Source: Flavobacteriia bacterium
GTDB lineage: Bacteria; Bacteroidota; Bacteroidia; Flavobacteriales; Weeksellaceae
Direction of reading: 5' to 3'
Assembly (NCBI GenBank): GCA_019455045.1
Contig: JACFND010000017.1
Location: 1 to 47,551 of the forward strand
Length of the DNA: 47,551 nt
Numbering within the stretch: the stretch's first letter is position 1; each line of letters opens with the position of its first letter. Positions 19,701 through 27,569 of this stretch are shown one piece after another. The notes under the pieces were generated by a model, which worked only from the letters and a program-made list of their open reading frames with translations, had not been told where the DNA came from and did no database searches. Made by a program: the position numbers and the translations under genes.

Positions 19701-19968
19701 GGCCTGCGAAACCGGATTGGGCGACATCAAAGGCAGCGAAGGCGTTTACGGCCTGCAGCGATCTTTCAAAATTGCGGGAGCCGACTATCTGCTGATGAGC
19801 CTTTGGCAGGTGCCGGACAGGGAAACCGCGGAATTTATGGAGCATTTTTATCAGCAACTATTTGCCAAACAATCCATTGAAAAGAGTTACAAAGAAACTC
19901 AAAACTATATGAAATCCAAATACCCGGGCGAGCCTTATAAATGGGCGGCTTTTGTGTTGGTGAGGTAA
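16741..19968 (+). CDS. Exported TPR-CHAT protease
   Basis: The 1,075-residue protein has a signal peptide (ending SSFVGAQ), about ten TPR units (roughly 30-530; for example ALPLTEESM...YGVRLNNLGLIYQSLGMSEKALELY), a helical linker and a C-terminal CHAT domain. CHAT is a caspase-superfamily peptidase; its dyad is intact here: His912 (LHIATHGFF) and Cys989 (VLSACETGLG). The end reads SLWQVPD...EFMEHFY, a standard CHAT C-terminus. Known TPR-CHAT proteins, such as the CRISPR-associated Csx29, are cytoplasmic; this one should be exported. It is cotranscribed with the metacaspase-like gene and converges on the beta-propeller caspase gene 10 bases away. Confidence 0.9.
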   Translation: MKKSTAIFIFLFCSSFVGAQSTERADSLFTKAAQFSIANQNEQAAEYFEKALEEELELDPLRTDNVYNLLGHLSQTYLNLNQTGNAIAYKKEQISVCDLIKKRSDRNCLDNHIELASIYTAINDQQEALMTYAYLYDLVVTDLGENSKEFARVSSMLGSQYMKMQLFDQAAQYVEESVNAIERVFGKNYYLYDFLRNDLANIYMNSRRYEEAQTLFLDLYEHSNLIGEDQGALDGILLYNLAALYKNLGKFPESIAYYYDLLDILNKEKKKDYRMISMIQNEISVLYQYLGELDKALPLTEESMHTIETQFGKEDAEYGVRLNNLGLIYQSLGMSEKALELYTQSLENTGKTLGKDNIQYAIRLNNLGMAYQTMNQPKDALPYLLEAQEIIAKTDGIESAQYANNFANIAMCYQQLKDYDKALPLYHQAMELTRLSMGEYVADYIYRLSNLGLIYQLKNQYTDAIPYQVEAYEKGKTILGENHQFLGYIIINLAILYENLGKLNESFDLINEGLENTKNQIRRNFSFLSEQQKEKFLGNVNMVFNYYKSFLWRKDASIIEIPKVAYEMELLSKGLILTSSEQLRQSVENGNDPALLAFYDEWFAKRSAIAQQYALNREERTPELNKWEEEAETMERQLLLRSDAFQQTSQIGKITVKDVQNHLKNDEAAIEFVSFQHSDIHQQNDTIYYYALVLNKNDPQPKYIKLTTQNEIDRLLNSVGSGKSQVDNLYRGSIVKSTEQNLSGIYNLIWKPLETCLTEGQTVWFAPSGTLNQIAFSAIVDADGKYLSDKYDLKQVSTTAKILNSDNESKLSEIALFGGIRYDESATVLAKTANAIQGKDEFISRALTDDLQRGGESWNYLEGTLNEVSDIKSIAEKKNVKVRYFTGSQAMEEQFKAMNGKNSPQILHIATHGFFFPDPESNQEILSETQNNFKLSDNPLNRSGLLFAGANHSWKGEKLPDGLEDGILTAYEVSNVSLPNTRLVVLSACETGLGDIKGSEGVYGLQRSFKIAGADYLLMSLWQVPDRETAEFMEHFYQQLFAKQSIEKSYKETQNYMKSKYPGEPYKWAAFVLVR

Positions 19969-19978
19969 AAAAATCAGC

Positions 19979-22900
19979 TTATAATTCCCAGTCCCATTCG
20001 ATGTTTTCTGAACGGGAAGTCGGTTTTTGATTGCCTTTGGTCAGTTCGGTTACCTTTTTATTCACAAATTCTTTCAGTTTTGAAATTGGAATTTTCTTTG
20101 AATTTTGTCCCAAAGATAACAGGCCGTTGATCAGTGAATAAGTGAAAATTCCGTTTTTCCATTGGTCGCCTTCATACGCATATTCCCGTCCGCCGGCTGC
20201 CGCTATGATGAAAGCCCCGTTTCCTCTGTCAAGCTCAAAAAATAAATTTTGCATAATGGTAAATTCATCATTTGATTTGTTATTTCCACTGCCGATGACC
20301 CGACTTCCTTTTGAGGTATAAACGATGACATTTTGCTGTATGATTTCAACCCCGTTGTCAGATGAAGTTTCAGTTTCCTGATTCTCAGGAAAATATTCTC
20401 CGCTGTGACAGGCATCAATCAACAGCATTTTTCTTCTGGCAGGAATATCTGACAGCAAATTCCGGATTTCATTATAACTGAGTCCTCTTTGTTCAGGGTG
20501 CTCAAAATTCATATCACGGGTGGCAAAATAAAATTCAGAATCATCATTCATCACACCGTGTCCGGATAAGGAAACAATGACGATGTCTTCAATATCGGTC
20601 TGCATAAGCTCATTTTTTATAGACAATATATTTTCTCTTGTAGCCTCCTGATTTAGCAGCGGATGAAAAGTGTAGTTTTCTTTGTATTTGAGCTGAAACA
20701 TCTCGTCAAGGCTCAGCACATCCTTGTCGGCATAATTCAGATTCATGGTTGAATCCTGATATTTGGAAACGCCGATGCCGAAGTAATGAATCTTTCTGTT
20801 TTCAACTATATTTTGGTTGTTGATGACAAAGGAAACCGGGTTGCTCTCTATCTGTATTTTGTTTTTTGTGATGATACTGATGTTGTTCTCGCCTGACAGC
20901 AAAGTGATTTTTTCCGAAATACGGGAAGATTTCAGATTGGTTTTTTCAAGAACCGGAACACCGTTGCAATAAACGATGAGTTCATCAGAATTTCCGGAAA
21001 TTTCCAATTCCAGTTCAATCTGATTGTTCATTGTGGTAAATGGAATTTCGCTTCGGTTCAGCAGTTTGACTACAGGCCTGTCGATGGAAAAAAAGTCGGT
21101 GTTTTCCGAAAATCCGCTACGGGTCAGCCGGTTGACAAATGCTTTGTGGTATAGCTCAATCCTGTCTTTATCGGCAAACCCCAGACGTTGCAAAATAATG
21201 TCCGGGCGGTTCAGAAACAGTTCATAACTGTGTACCGAAAAAGTATTAAAATCCTGTACAAAATGAAAATTTCTCAAATCCGCTTTTGAAGCACTGAAAT
21301 AACCTTCCGGTGTGAACCAGGCAACGGTAGCGTCTTTTCGGTCGTTTTTTTCCATCACCGTAAAAGAAAGCATAACTTTCAGACTGTCTGTATCTACCAC
21401 ATGAATTTCGTTATTTTCTGTCAAAACATAGACGAACTTGCCAAGTTGTTTGATTTCCGAAATTTGATTTGGACTGATAAAAACAGTTTTAAAAGGCGAT
21501 TGAACATCTTCTTTCCAGAAGATCAGGTGGTTTTCACTTGCAGCCACCAAAAGTTTACTTTGCGCTGCAAACAGCGCATTGCTTCTGCCTGAAAAATGCC
21601 CCAAATATTTTCTGGCATAATATCTTTTGGATTTGTAACTGCCGTCGGCTTCTTTTTTATATACAGTCAGATCCTGTGAACCTATGGCTGTTGTCAGAAA
21701 TCTCTTTTCCTTGAAAACGGGGTCCGGAAAGGATTCCGGTTTCTTTATCAGCTGGTGTGTATTGATGTCATAAATGACTCCGTTGATGTTGTATGCATTG
21801 CTTTCAGGATAAAACAGACTGACACTAACAATATTTTCTGCTTTTCTTTCGATTGCATTTCTTTTTTGGGTGTCAATGAAATAATAAGATTTACTTCCTT
21901 TTTCAGTGGAATTTGTTTTTTCTTTTGCCAAAACATACTTTCCGTTTTCCGAAATGGTAAATTCCAGATCTGTGGGCGAAAAATAATTACCCGAATAAGA
22001 AAATGCCTCGCTTTCCCAGATGATTTCTTCAGGCGACTTTCTGTGGGCAATACAGAATTTGAATTTATTGTAGTCGTTTTCACCGAAACGCTTTGCATAA
22101 ATAATTTCATCATTGGCATTGTCAAGAAGAAACAAATTACCCATGCCGTATATATTGGTGACCTCCAGATTATTCAAATCAAGCATGATATGATTTTTGA
22201 AAAGCAAGACACCTTCTTTGCTCAGTTGTATGGTGTGGATACTTCCATCATTGGTTTGTGGTTTGATGTTTTTGTTCAGAAATTCTCCATGATCTGATAT
22301 TCGGTTCAAAAAACTTGTTTGCTCGTCCGATTGGTATTTGAAAGCAAAAAAATCATTCTGATAGGCAAAGGCATTGGTAAGAAATCCGTCTTTTTCGATG
22401 TTTGCCCATTGTTTTTCCGTTTTCAACGAATTTTTTGACAGTTGATAAAGATTGTCATCGTTCTTTACAAAAATTGAATTCAGGCTTTTTATAATTCCCG
22501 ATTGGGTCCCCGAACTTTTTATCAGCAGATTTTCTGAACCTGTCTGCGGATTGTATGTACTGACTCCTTTGGAGTCTGAATAAACCAATTGACCGCCTGC
22601 GTACTGCAAGTTCTTTTTGTCATACAAGAATTTTGGAAATTCTTTCAATTGACCGTTTGTTAAATTATACTCAAAAATTCCAACCGGATAGGGAGTGTAT
22701 TCTATATTGTTTTCAATTCTCAGCAATAAATTGTCATTATTGGTGTCGAGAATATCTGTCTGCAGCAGTCCTTTGTATTTTTTGTTTTCATTAAAATTTT
22801 TAAATGGCGTTATGCTCAGGTCTTTTGTGTTGATTTGATAAATTTCCTCCCGATTAGAAGAGCAAATCCATGTTTCTTTGCTGCTTTCCTTCGGATAACA

Positions 22901-24406
22901 TTTTACCCAATGTCCCAAACTAAAGTCGCTCGAATGTTCAATATAGGGTTGGACTCTTATTTTTCCGCTCGGGATGTCAAGCACTTTGAGTAAAAAATCG
23001 CTGTAGTTTTTGGACATTGAAAATTTTTCAAAAATGAGAACTTCTTTGCCGCTGCTGTTCAGGAAAGCGTATATTTCTTCATCAAATTTCAGTTCATAAA
23101 GCTTTCTGAAATTTTCCATATCCCACAACTGAATGTTACCGGTTTGGTCAAACGGATTTCCGACGGTCAACAATATTTTATTCTGCTCGTTGACCTGGAT
23201 ATTTGTTCCGTTAAACAAATTGTTCTGTACAATCATTTTATGCGGATCATACAAAACATCCTCAGTGCCAATAACTTGTTTTTTTGTGTACACAGCATTG
23301 TCTTTGAGCGAGAAAAGTTCGATTCCGTTTTTGGTGGTATCTGCATTTGAGTTTGCATTGCCAATGATGATGATGTCATTTTCATTGATTTTATAGAAAT
23401 TCAGGATAAATCCGAAAGGTGTCAGGTTTGCCCAGATTTGGTTCTGAACTTGTCCGGATTTTGGTTCGGTTTCCAAAATTTCATTTTTGTTTTGCATCCA
23501 GATATTATCATCTGTCTTGAAGCCGGTAAAGTGGGTGTGCTGCTCTAAATTATTGATCCATTGGAGGTTTTCGTCATAAAACAAAAAATTCCGTTCTACA
23601 TTCACATACCGGCTGTTATCATTTGGCTGATTGTCCAGAAATATGGTTTTTGAATCCCGGCTGAAAACAATTCTATTCACCTCATTTTCCGATCTGAATG
23701 AAGTTTTCCTGATTACTTCAAGTTCGGGTAGGCTTCGCAATTCCAGCGAATAATGACTTGGTGCTCCATTGGTTTTTGAGATGGAATCAAAATAAACAAT
23801 GGCGAGGGTTTTATCATCAGGAGAAATATTGACTTTTTTGATAATGCCATTTGACGGAACTCGGTTGTCAGGCATGGAAGAAAGAGCGAGTTCTCCACTT
23901 TTTGAAGATTTGTTTACTTCACCTTTGTCATTTGTCCATTCAAAATAATCGTTGTAACCGACTACCATATCATTTTTCTTGTGAAAACCTGAAAAATGAA
24001 AGTTCCCGGCCAATGCAGCGGTTTTTTGTCCGATTTTCAAATTATAAATAAAAACGGAGTCTTTCGGATATTCAAAAAACGGGATTCTGAATGCATAATT
24101 TCCGAGGGCAGCTTCCATAGTTTTGACACGGATTAAATCATAATTTGAATTGATAAAACCGACTTGACTGACCTTAAAATTCTCGGGAATATTTAATCTT
24201 ACGGAATCTGTTATTTCAAAATCATCTACATTCAGATTGTAAATGTAATCTTTGGTGGAACACACAATTTTTTTTCCGTCAGGACTTATGTCAGCAGCCA
24301 GTATTGCATCGGGAATTTCTATAAAGGTTTTTCCGGGATTCTGGGCAAAAATCAGAATGGGAAAAAACAGTAAAATAATGACAGTTAATTTGACTTGAAA
24401 TCTCAT
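19979..24406 (-). CDS. Giant exported beta-propeller (WD40-like) caspase
   Basis: From the ATG at 24404-24406 the product has 1,475 residues and starts with a signal peptide (MRFQVKLTVIILLFFPILIFAQ). About 1,050 residues of propeller-like repeats follow (ISPDGKKIVCST, ISPDDKTLAIVY, FSRDSKTIFLD). Then come the linker typical of WD40-caspases (WFTPEGYFSAS...LFLNRPDI), a beta domain, and a C-terminal caspase domain with His in SLSGHG (about 1283) and Cys in DACHSG (about 1333). The frame extends 29 codons further up, but that extension crosses the terminator of the upstream gene and has no signal-peptide logic, so I rejected it. The propeller probably binds partners or substrates. An ATG at 24416-24418 is an alternative start. 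Confidence 0.88.
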   Translation of the reverse strand: MRFQVKLTVIILLFFPILIFAQNPGKTFIEIPDAILAADISPDGKKIVCSTKDYIYNLNVDDFEITDSVRLNIPENFKVSQVGFINSNYDLIRVKTMEAALGNYAFRIPFFEYPKDSVFIYNLKIGQKTAALAGNFHFSGFHKKNDMVVGYNDYFEWTNDKGEVNKSSKSGELALSSMPDNRVPSNGIIKKVNISPDDKTLAIVYFDSISKTNGAPSHYSLELRSLPELEVIRKTSFRSENEVNRIVFSRDSKTIFLDNQPNDNSRYVNVERNFLFYDENLQWINNLEQHTHFTGFKTDDNIWMQNKNEILETEPKSGQVQNQIWANLTPFGFILNFYKINENDIIIIGNANSNADTTKNGIELFSLKDNAVYTKKQVIGTEDVLYDPHKMIVQNNLFNGTNIQVNEQNKILLTVGNPFDQTGNIQLWDMENFRKLYELKFDEEIYAFLNSSGKEVLIFEKFSMSKNYSDFLLKVLDIPSGKIRVQPYIEHSSDFSLGHWVKCYPKESSKETWICSSNREEIYQINTKDLSITPFKNFNENKKYKGLLQTDILDTNNDNLLLRIENNIEYTPYPVGIFEYNLTNGQLKEFPKFLYDKKNLQYAGGQLVYSDSKGVSTYNPQTGSENLLIKSSGTQSGIIKSLNSIFVKNDDNLYQLSKNSLKTEKQWANIEKDGFLTNAFAYQNDFFAFKYQSDEQTSFLNRISDHGEFLNKNIKPQTNDGSIHTIQLSKEGVLLFKNHIMLDLNNLEVTNIYGMGNLFLLDNANDEIIYAKRFGENDYNKFKFCIAHRKSPEEIIWESEAFSYSGNYFSPTDLEFTISENGKYVLAKEKTNSTEKGSKSYYFIDTQKRNAIERKAENIVSVSLFYPESNAYNINGVIYDINTHQLIKKPESFPDPVFKEKRFLTTAIGSQDLTVYKKEADGSYKSKRYYARKYLGHFSGRSNALFAAQSKLLVAASENHLIFWKEDVQSPFKTVFISPNQISEIKQLGKFVYVLTENNEIHVVDTDSLKVMLSFTVMEKNDRKDATVAWFTPEGYFSASKADLRNFHFVQDFNTFSVHSYELFLNRPDIILQRLGFADKDRIELYHKAFVNRLTRSGFSENTDFFSIDRPVVKLLNRSEIPFTTMNNQIELELEISGNSDELIVYCNGVPVLEKTNLKSSRISEKITLLSGENNISIITKNKIQIESNPVSFVINNQNIVENRKIHYFGIGVSKYQDSTMNLNYADKDVLSLDEMFQLKYKENYTFHPLLNQEATRENILSIKNELMQTDIEDIVIVSLSGHGVMNDDSEFYFATRDMNFEHPEQRGLSYNEIRNLLSDIPARRKMLLIDACHSGEYFPENQETETSSDNGVEIIQQNVIVYTSKGSRVIGSGNNKSNDEFTIMQNLFFELDRGNGAFIIAAAGGREYAYEGDQWKNGIFTYSLINGLLSLGQNSKKIPISKLKEFVNKKVTELTKGNQKPTSRSENIEWDWEL

Positions 24407-24458
24407 AAACAGATTCATAAATACGCTGCAAGTTGAATAAGCAAATATAAATTTAAAA

Positions 24459-24492
24459 CAAAAAAACGCAGCCATCAGGATGCGTTTTTTCA
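24459..24492 (-). terminator. Terminator after the small exported protein gene
   Basis: AAAAAACGCA (24461-24470) pairs with TGCGTTTTTT (24481-24490) around a ten-base loop, 25 bases beyond the stop codon of the minus-strand gene ending at 24516. The element is symmetric. It separates that gene from the propeller caspase gene. Confidence 0.8.
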
Positions 24493-24515
24493 ATTTTATT
24501 CATTTTTAACCGGCG

Positions 24516-24935
24516 TTAATCATAGAAATTATAATGAGAGCTTCCGTTGCAGTCCGCACCATTAAATTTCCATTGCGCAGTTCCTCCGATTGATTTTCCG
24601 TAAACCGTTGTGTAGCCGCTGCCTGTTGAAACATAGGCGTCTGCATACGCACCAATCGTGCCCTGATAATAACCGTCAACATAGATATCAATGGTATAAC
24701 TGGTATAATTGTGAAAATATACCCAACAGGTGTAAGGTCCGGAACCTCTTGAAGCTCCCTCATTAACATCTGAAGTTCCGCGATCCACTATGATGTTCGG
24801 GTTTGCTCCTCTTGACGCTTCGATTTTAGAGGCTTTCAGATCAATGCTTTTTTTCGGCGCATTCTGCGCGTTGACATTAAAACTCATCAGTGCAAAAAAC
24901 AGGCAACTGAGTACTGTAAAAATTGATTTTTTCAT
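24516..24935 (-). CDS. Small exported protein with repeated Arg-Gly sites
   Basis: The 139-residue product has a signal peptide (ending FNVNAQ), a flexible linker of about 40 residues, and a C-terminal beta-rich domain (about 68-139) with aromatic residues and two Cys (70 and 129) that could form a disulfide. The linker holds three Arg-Gly sites about ten residues apart: ASRG at 40-43, DRG at 51-53 and ASRG at 61-64. I do not recognise the family. It lies between the CHASE2-like gene and the propeller caspase gene on the same strand. An overlapping frame (24506-24769) is a shadow without signal peptide. Confidence 0.75.
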   Translation of the reverse strand: MKKSIFTVLSCLFFALMSFNVNAQNAPKKSIDLKASKIEASRGANPNIIVDRGTSDVNEGASRGSGPYTCWVYFHNYTSYTIDIYVDGYYQGTIGAYADAYVSTGSGYTTVYGKSIGGTAQWKFNGADCNGSSHYNFYD

Positions 24936-25044
24936 AAAATTCTTTTTTAGTAATGTTTAACAATGCTAAAATAAAATTTATTTTTGAATGATTCTTACTA
25001 TTTCTCTGCCCAAAGCTGAAAATACGGCAAATGCCCTATAGGTT

Positions 25045-26340
25045 TCAAGCCGAAAATGCAGCCCGACTTTTCTTATTCCAATTGATAAGCTTGCTTAACA
25101 GAAAAATATAGATCAGATTGAAAAACAGGAAAATATACTGATTGAAAATAAAAATCCCAACCAATGTTGCCCCCAAAAGAATCAGGTAATTGGACTTCGA
25201 AATAAGGTATTGGTAGATTGAATGAAGCAACGAAAACTTGATTTTTCGACGGCTCTCAGTTTCCAGTATTTTGGGGTTGAAGGTGAGATAACTGACCGCC
25301 GAAAAAGCGAAAACGAGAAAAATCAGATACAAATACGAAATGCGGTTATTGGCTTCCATCAACGCAATCAGGGTATTGGCAACGAGCATCGGACCGCTGA
25401 TGCGTGCCCCCTTTGCATAGTGGACATCGCCAAAACTCATATCACCGATAAAAATAATTTTGCCGGGTTCACGGCTGAGTTTATCTGTCAAAAATTCTTC
25501 ATCATCCGCCAATTCATTTAAAAATTCTGCGTTTTGGGCAGACGTTTCATCTTTAACATAATGCAGACTATTGTTGTCCAAAATGATTTTGGGAATGTAG
25601 ATGTTCTGATAAAGCCGGCCGTCGCCATTGTATTTATAAAAAAGCCCGAACCCAAACGGGGCTTTTGCGGTTTTGCTGTCAATGCACTCATATAACAGCA
25701 AAGGCGCCTGTTTCCTCGATTTATTTTCTATTCGGACATTGTAGTTGAACTTGAAAAAAGCATCGCTGTTGGACAGTGGATAATAAGCCGGACCGCTCAA
25801 GGCATCGCCAAACATATTCTTCTCATACAGCGTATAATCGTTGGAATGAAAACGAATGGATTTAACCAGTGAGGGAAGATTGGTCATTGGTTCATAATAA
25901 TTCACCACATTGGTAACCGTAACGATTTTTTTGTGTTGTTTCAATTCACCCACAACTTTTTGTAACTCAATGTCGGTTGCAGATTGCGCTTCGGGAATGA
26001 AAATATCCAGAAAAATGACCGCAAAATCATCTTTGTTTTCATTCAAAGTCTTCAGCACGCTCAACAGTTGTGCCCGGTTGGTTCTCAGATTAGCCGTTTC
26101 CGACGGTGTTTCATCGTCAATTTCAAAACTTCTTGCCGTGTTGATAAAAAAGAATTTTTGGGTGAATTGATTCTGATTCTTTACTTTTCCAAAACGCGCA
26201 TAAAATTCTGTTTCCCAAAGGTTTTGCGTTAGGTTTACTTCGTAATTAAAAATTATCGGCGATTTCTGCAAAATAAAAACCAGCAGGATCATCCACAACG
26301 AATGAAGCACCGAAAGCAGTATCTTTTTACGATTATTCAT
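25045..26340 (-). CDS. CHASE2-like membrane sensor without output domain
   Basis: The 431-residue protein has one N-terminal membrane helix, a ~310-residue extracytoplasmic domain, and three to four C-terminal membrane helices (about 335-425). The layout and motifs fit CHASE2: DFAVIFLDIFIPE, GKIIFIGDMSFGDVHYAK and GPMLVANTLIALME just before the helices. CHASE2 is normally the sensory input of kinases, cyclases or CHAT proteins, but here nothing follows the membrane helices except a short basic tail, so the output must lie in another protein. The next gene upstream ends five bases before the start, so the two are cotranscribed. Confidence 0.75.
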   Translation of the reverse strand: MNNRKKILLSVLHSLWMILLVFILQKSPIIFNYEVNLTQNLWETEFYARFGKVKNQNQFTQKFFFINTARSFEIDDETPSETANLRTNRAQLLSVLKTLNENKDDFAVIFLDIFIPEAQSATDIELQKVVGELKQHKKIVTVTNVVNYYEPMTNLPSLVKSIRFHSNDYTLYEKNMFGDALSGPAYYPLSNSDAFFKFNYNVRIENKSRKQAPLLLYECIDSKTAKAPFGFGLFYKYNGDGRLYQNIYIPKIILDNNSLHYVKDETSAQNAEFLNELADDEEFLTDKLSREPGKIIFIGDMSFGDVHYAKGARISGPMLVANTLIALMEANNRISYLYLIFLVFAFSAVSYLTFNPKILETESRRKIKFSLLHSIYQYLISKSNYLILLGATLVGIFIFNQYIFLFFNLIYIFLLSKLINWNKKSRAAFSA

Positions 26341-26345
26341 ATTGA

Positions 26346-27194
26346 TTATCGGTAAACAGGGTTTGATATACTGTTGGAAATTATTTCTGAAAGTGTATTT
26401 TTTCGCAGGTCGTTTTCGCTGTATGCATCCGAAAAATAATTTTGCATCAGAATATTCAGGATGTCTTCTTCGCTGTAATGCTTATTTTTCAGCCTTTCGA
26501 TGGTTTTTTGAATATTGATCAGCCGGATTCCATCTGCGACTTTTTCGTCGGCACCTTCAAAATTCAGATAAATATCGAATAATTCTTCTTCTGGCAATTC
26601 ACTGCTTTTGATGGTCAGGTCATTGCCCTGAATGGCAAACGAATAAGATTTCCCGTTTGAGTCTTTGAAAACCAGGACGTTCGGAAGAACGGAAGAAACT
26701 GTAAATTTTATGGCCAGATCTTCTTTCAGCCAAAAGGTATCCCAACCGAAAAAGGCATAAAGACATTCATCGTTTTTCAATACTACGAAATCATCCAGAA
26801 GATAATCATAAGGTGTTTCATTGACTTTGCAATCCGTGTTTTGCCCGCGGCTGAGCAGGTTGGAACTGTTGGATTTTCCGGGTCCGGATTTTTGAATAAA
26901 ATCATTGTAAGTCAACAGCCTGCTGTCACTGCCTTTGGCTCTGAAAATCAGTTCACCGCCCTTTTCAAACACCAGTCCGTTGCACTTAAAAAAATGCTGA
27001 TTGGGCTGGGAAGGAATTTCTTTGTAAATCCGAATAATGTCTTTTTTTTGAACGGTTTTTCCGTTTTGTTTTACTTTCTGAGACTTTATAATTTTCACTT
27101 CCTGCATCGGTACATTTCTGCAGTTTTGCTGCCCAAACAGGCATCCCGAAGCGAGCAAGAACAGGCTGATACACAGTTTGTAATACATTGTCAT
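26346..27194 (-). CDS. Exported protein of unknown function, partner of the CHASE2-like sensor
   Basis: The 282-residue product has a signal peptide, with either a lipobox-like ASGC or a type I site near LFGQ. The middle holds beta-strand-rich segments (DECLYAFFGWDTFWLKED) and the C-terminal third is charged and helical (KTIERLKNKHYSEEDILNILMQNYF). No known domain was recognised. It is the first gene of a tightly spaced pair with the CHASE2-like sensor, separated by five bases, which suggests that the two proteins interact in the periplasm. An ATG two codons downstream (27186-27188) is equally possible as start. Confidence 0.7.
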   Translation of the reverse strand: MTMYYKLCISLFLLASGCLFGQQNCRNVPMQEVKIIKSQKVKQNGKTVQKKDIIRIYKEIPSQPNQHFFKCNGLVFEKGGELIFRAKGSDSRLLTYNDFIQKSGPGKSNSSNLLSRGQNTDCKVNETPYDYLLDDFVVLKNDECLYAFFGWDTFWLKEDLAIKFTVSSVLPNVLVFKDSNGKSYSFAIQGNDLTIKSSELPEEELFDIYLNFEGADEKVADGIRLINIQKTIERLKNKHYSEEDILNILMQNYFSDAYSENDLRKNTLSEIISNSISNPVYR

Positions 27195-27244
27195 GGGATT
27201 GAGTCTTGGAAGGTTGTCCGGTGAGAAATTATTTTTTAGCCTAA

Positions 27245-27252
27245 CAAATATA
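27245..27252 (-). promoter_or_regulatory. Predicted -7 element for the CHASE2-like sensor operon
   Basis: On the minus strand TATATTTG matches TAnnTTTG exactly, 50 bases before the start of the exported partner gene. No matching -33 TTTG was found. Confidence 0.35.
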
Positions 27253-27398
27253 CTATTTTGAAATTAAATTCTCTTTCATCTTAATGCAGCATCAATTTTT
27301 TATTTCTTAACTGTTGAGATTTATGTTTTTTCAAATTTTTCAATTGTCCATTTTTTTGAAAGTACAGGTGAAGAAGATTGATTCCGCCTGATTGTTAT

Positions 27399-27427
27399 TG
27401 CAGAGGCGAAGGCCGTTCGTCTCTGCA
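27399..27427. repeat. Intergenic palindrome
   Basis: TGCAGAG, a G/T wobble and CGAA pair with TTCG and CTCTGCA around GGCCG, making a 12-base-pair stem in 29 bases. No T-run follows, so it is not a simple terminator. It resembles dispersed intergenic palindromes I associate with flavobacterial genomes, but only one copy is in this window. Confidence 0.55.
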
Positions 27428-27455
27428 TAGGAATTAAGGCAATTTCTATGTAATA

Positions 27456-27482
27456 AATCTGTGAACATCCGTGCAATCTGTG
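27456..27482. repeat. Short tandem-like repeat
   Basis: AATCTGTG occurs at 27456-27463 and 27475-27482 with a degenerate copy (CATCCGTG) between them, giving a period of nine to ten bases. It lies 29 bases from the palindrome and may be part of the same element. Confidence 0.45.
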
Positions 27483-27486
27483 AGAA

Positions 27487-27521
27487 ACAAAAAAACTCAG
27501 CATCCTTTCGAATCCTGAGCT
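27487..27521 (-). terminator. Terminator of the copper-type TonB receptor operon
   Basis: On the minus strand an imperfect hairpin with outer stem CTCAG/CTGAG is followed by seven T, about 60 bases after the TonB-receptor stop codon. Confidence 0.6.
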
Positions 27522-27569
27522 TTTGGCATCTAAAAACAAATGAATGAAAAAATTATAGTTTTTAAACCT

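Larger units (their letters stand above)
27195..27569. other. Intergenic region with promoter element, palindrome, short repeats and terminator
   Basis: These 375 bases contain no gene. From left to right they hold a -7 element for the leftward protease-island genes, a 29-base palindrome (27399-27427), three short tandem-like AATCTGTG copies (27456-27482), and a terminator for the TonB-receptor operon. Each is listed separately. Confidence 0.7.

Noticed and set aside
24407..24493. N-terminal extension of the propeller caspase (start at 24493)
   Set aside because: The extension crosses the terminator of the upstream gene and puts 29 residues before a good signal peptide.
24506..24769. Alternative minus-strand ORF overlapping the small exported protein gene
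   Set aside because: It has no signal peptide, and the other frame has a good one plus a coherent domain.
27456..27482. CRISPR-like repeats
   Set aside because: The repeats are only eight bases with one- to ten-base spacing and there are no cas genes.
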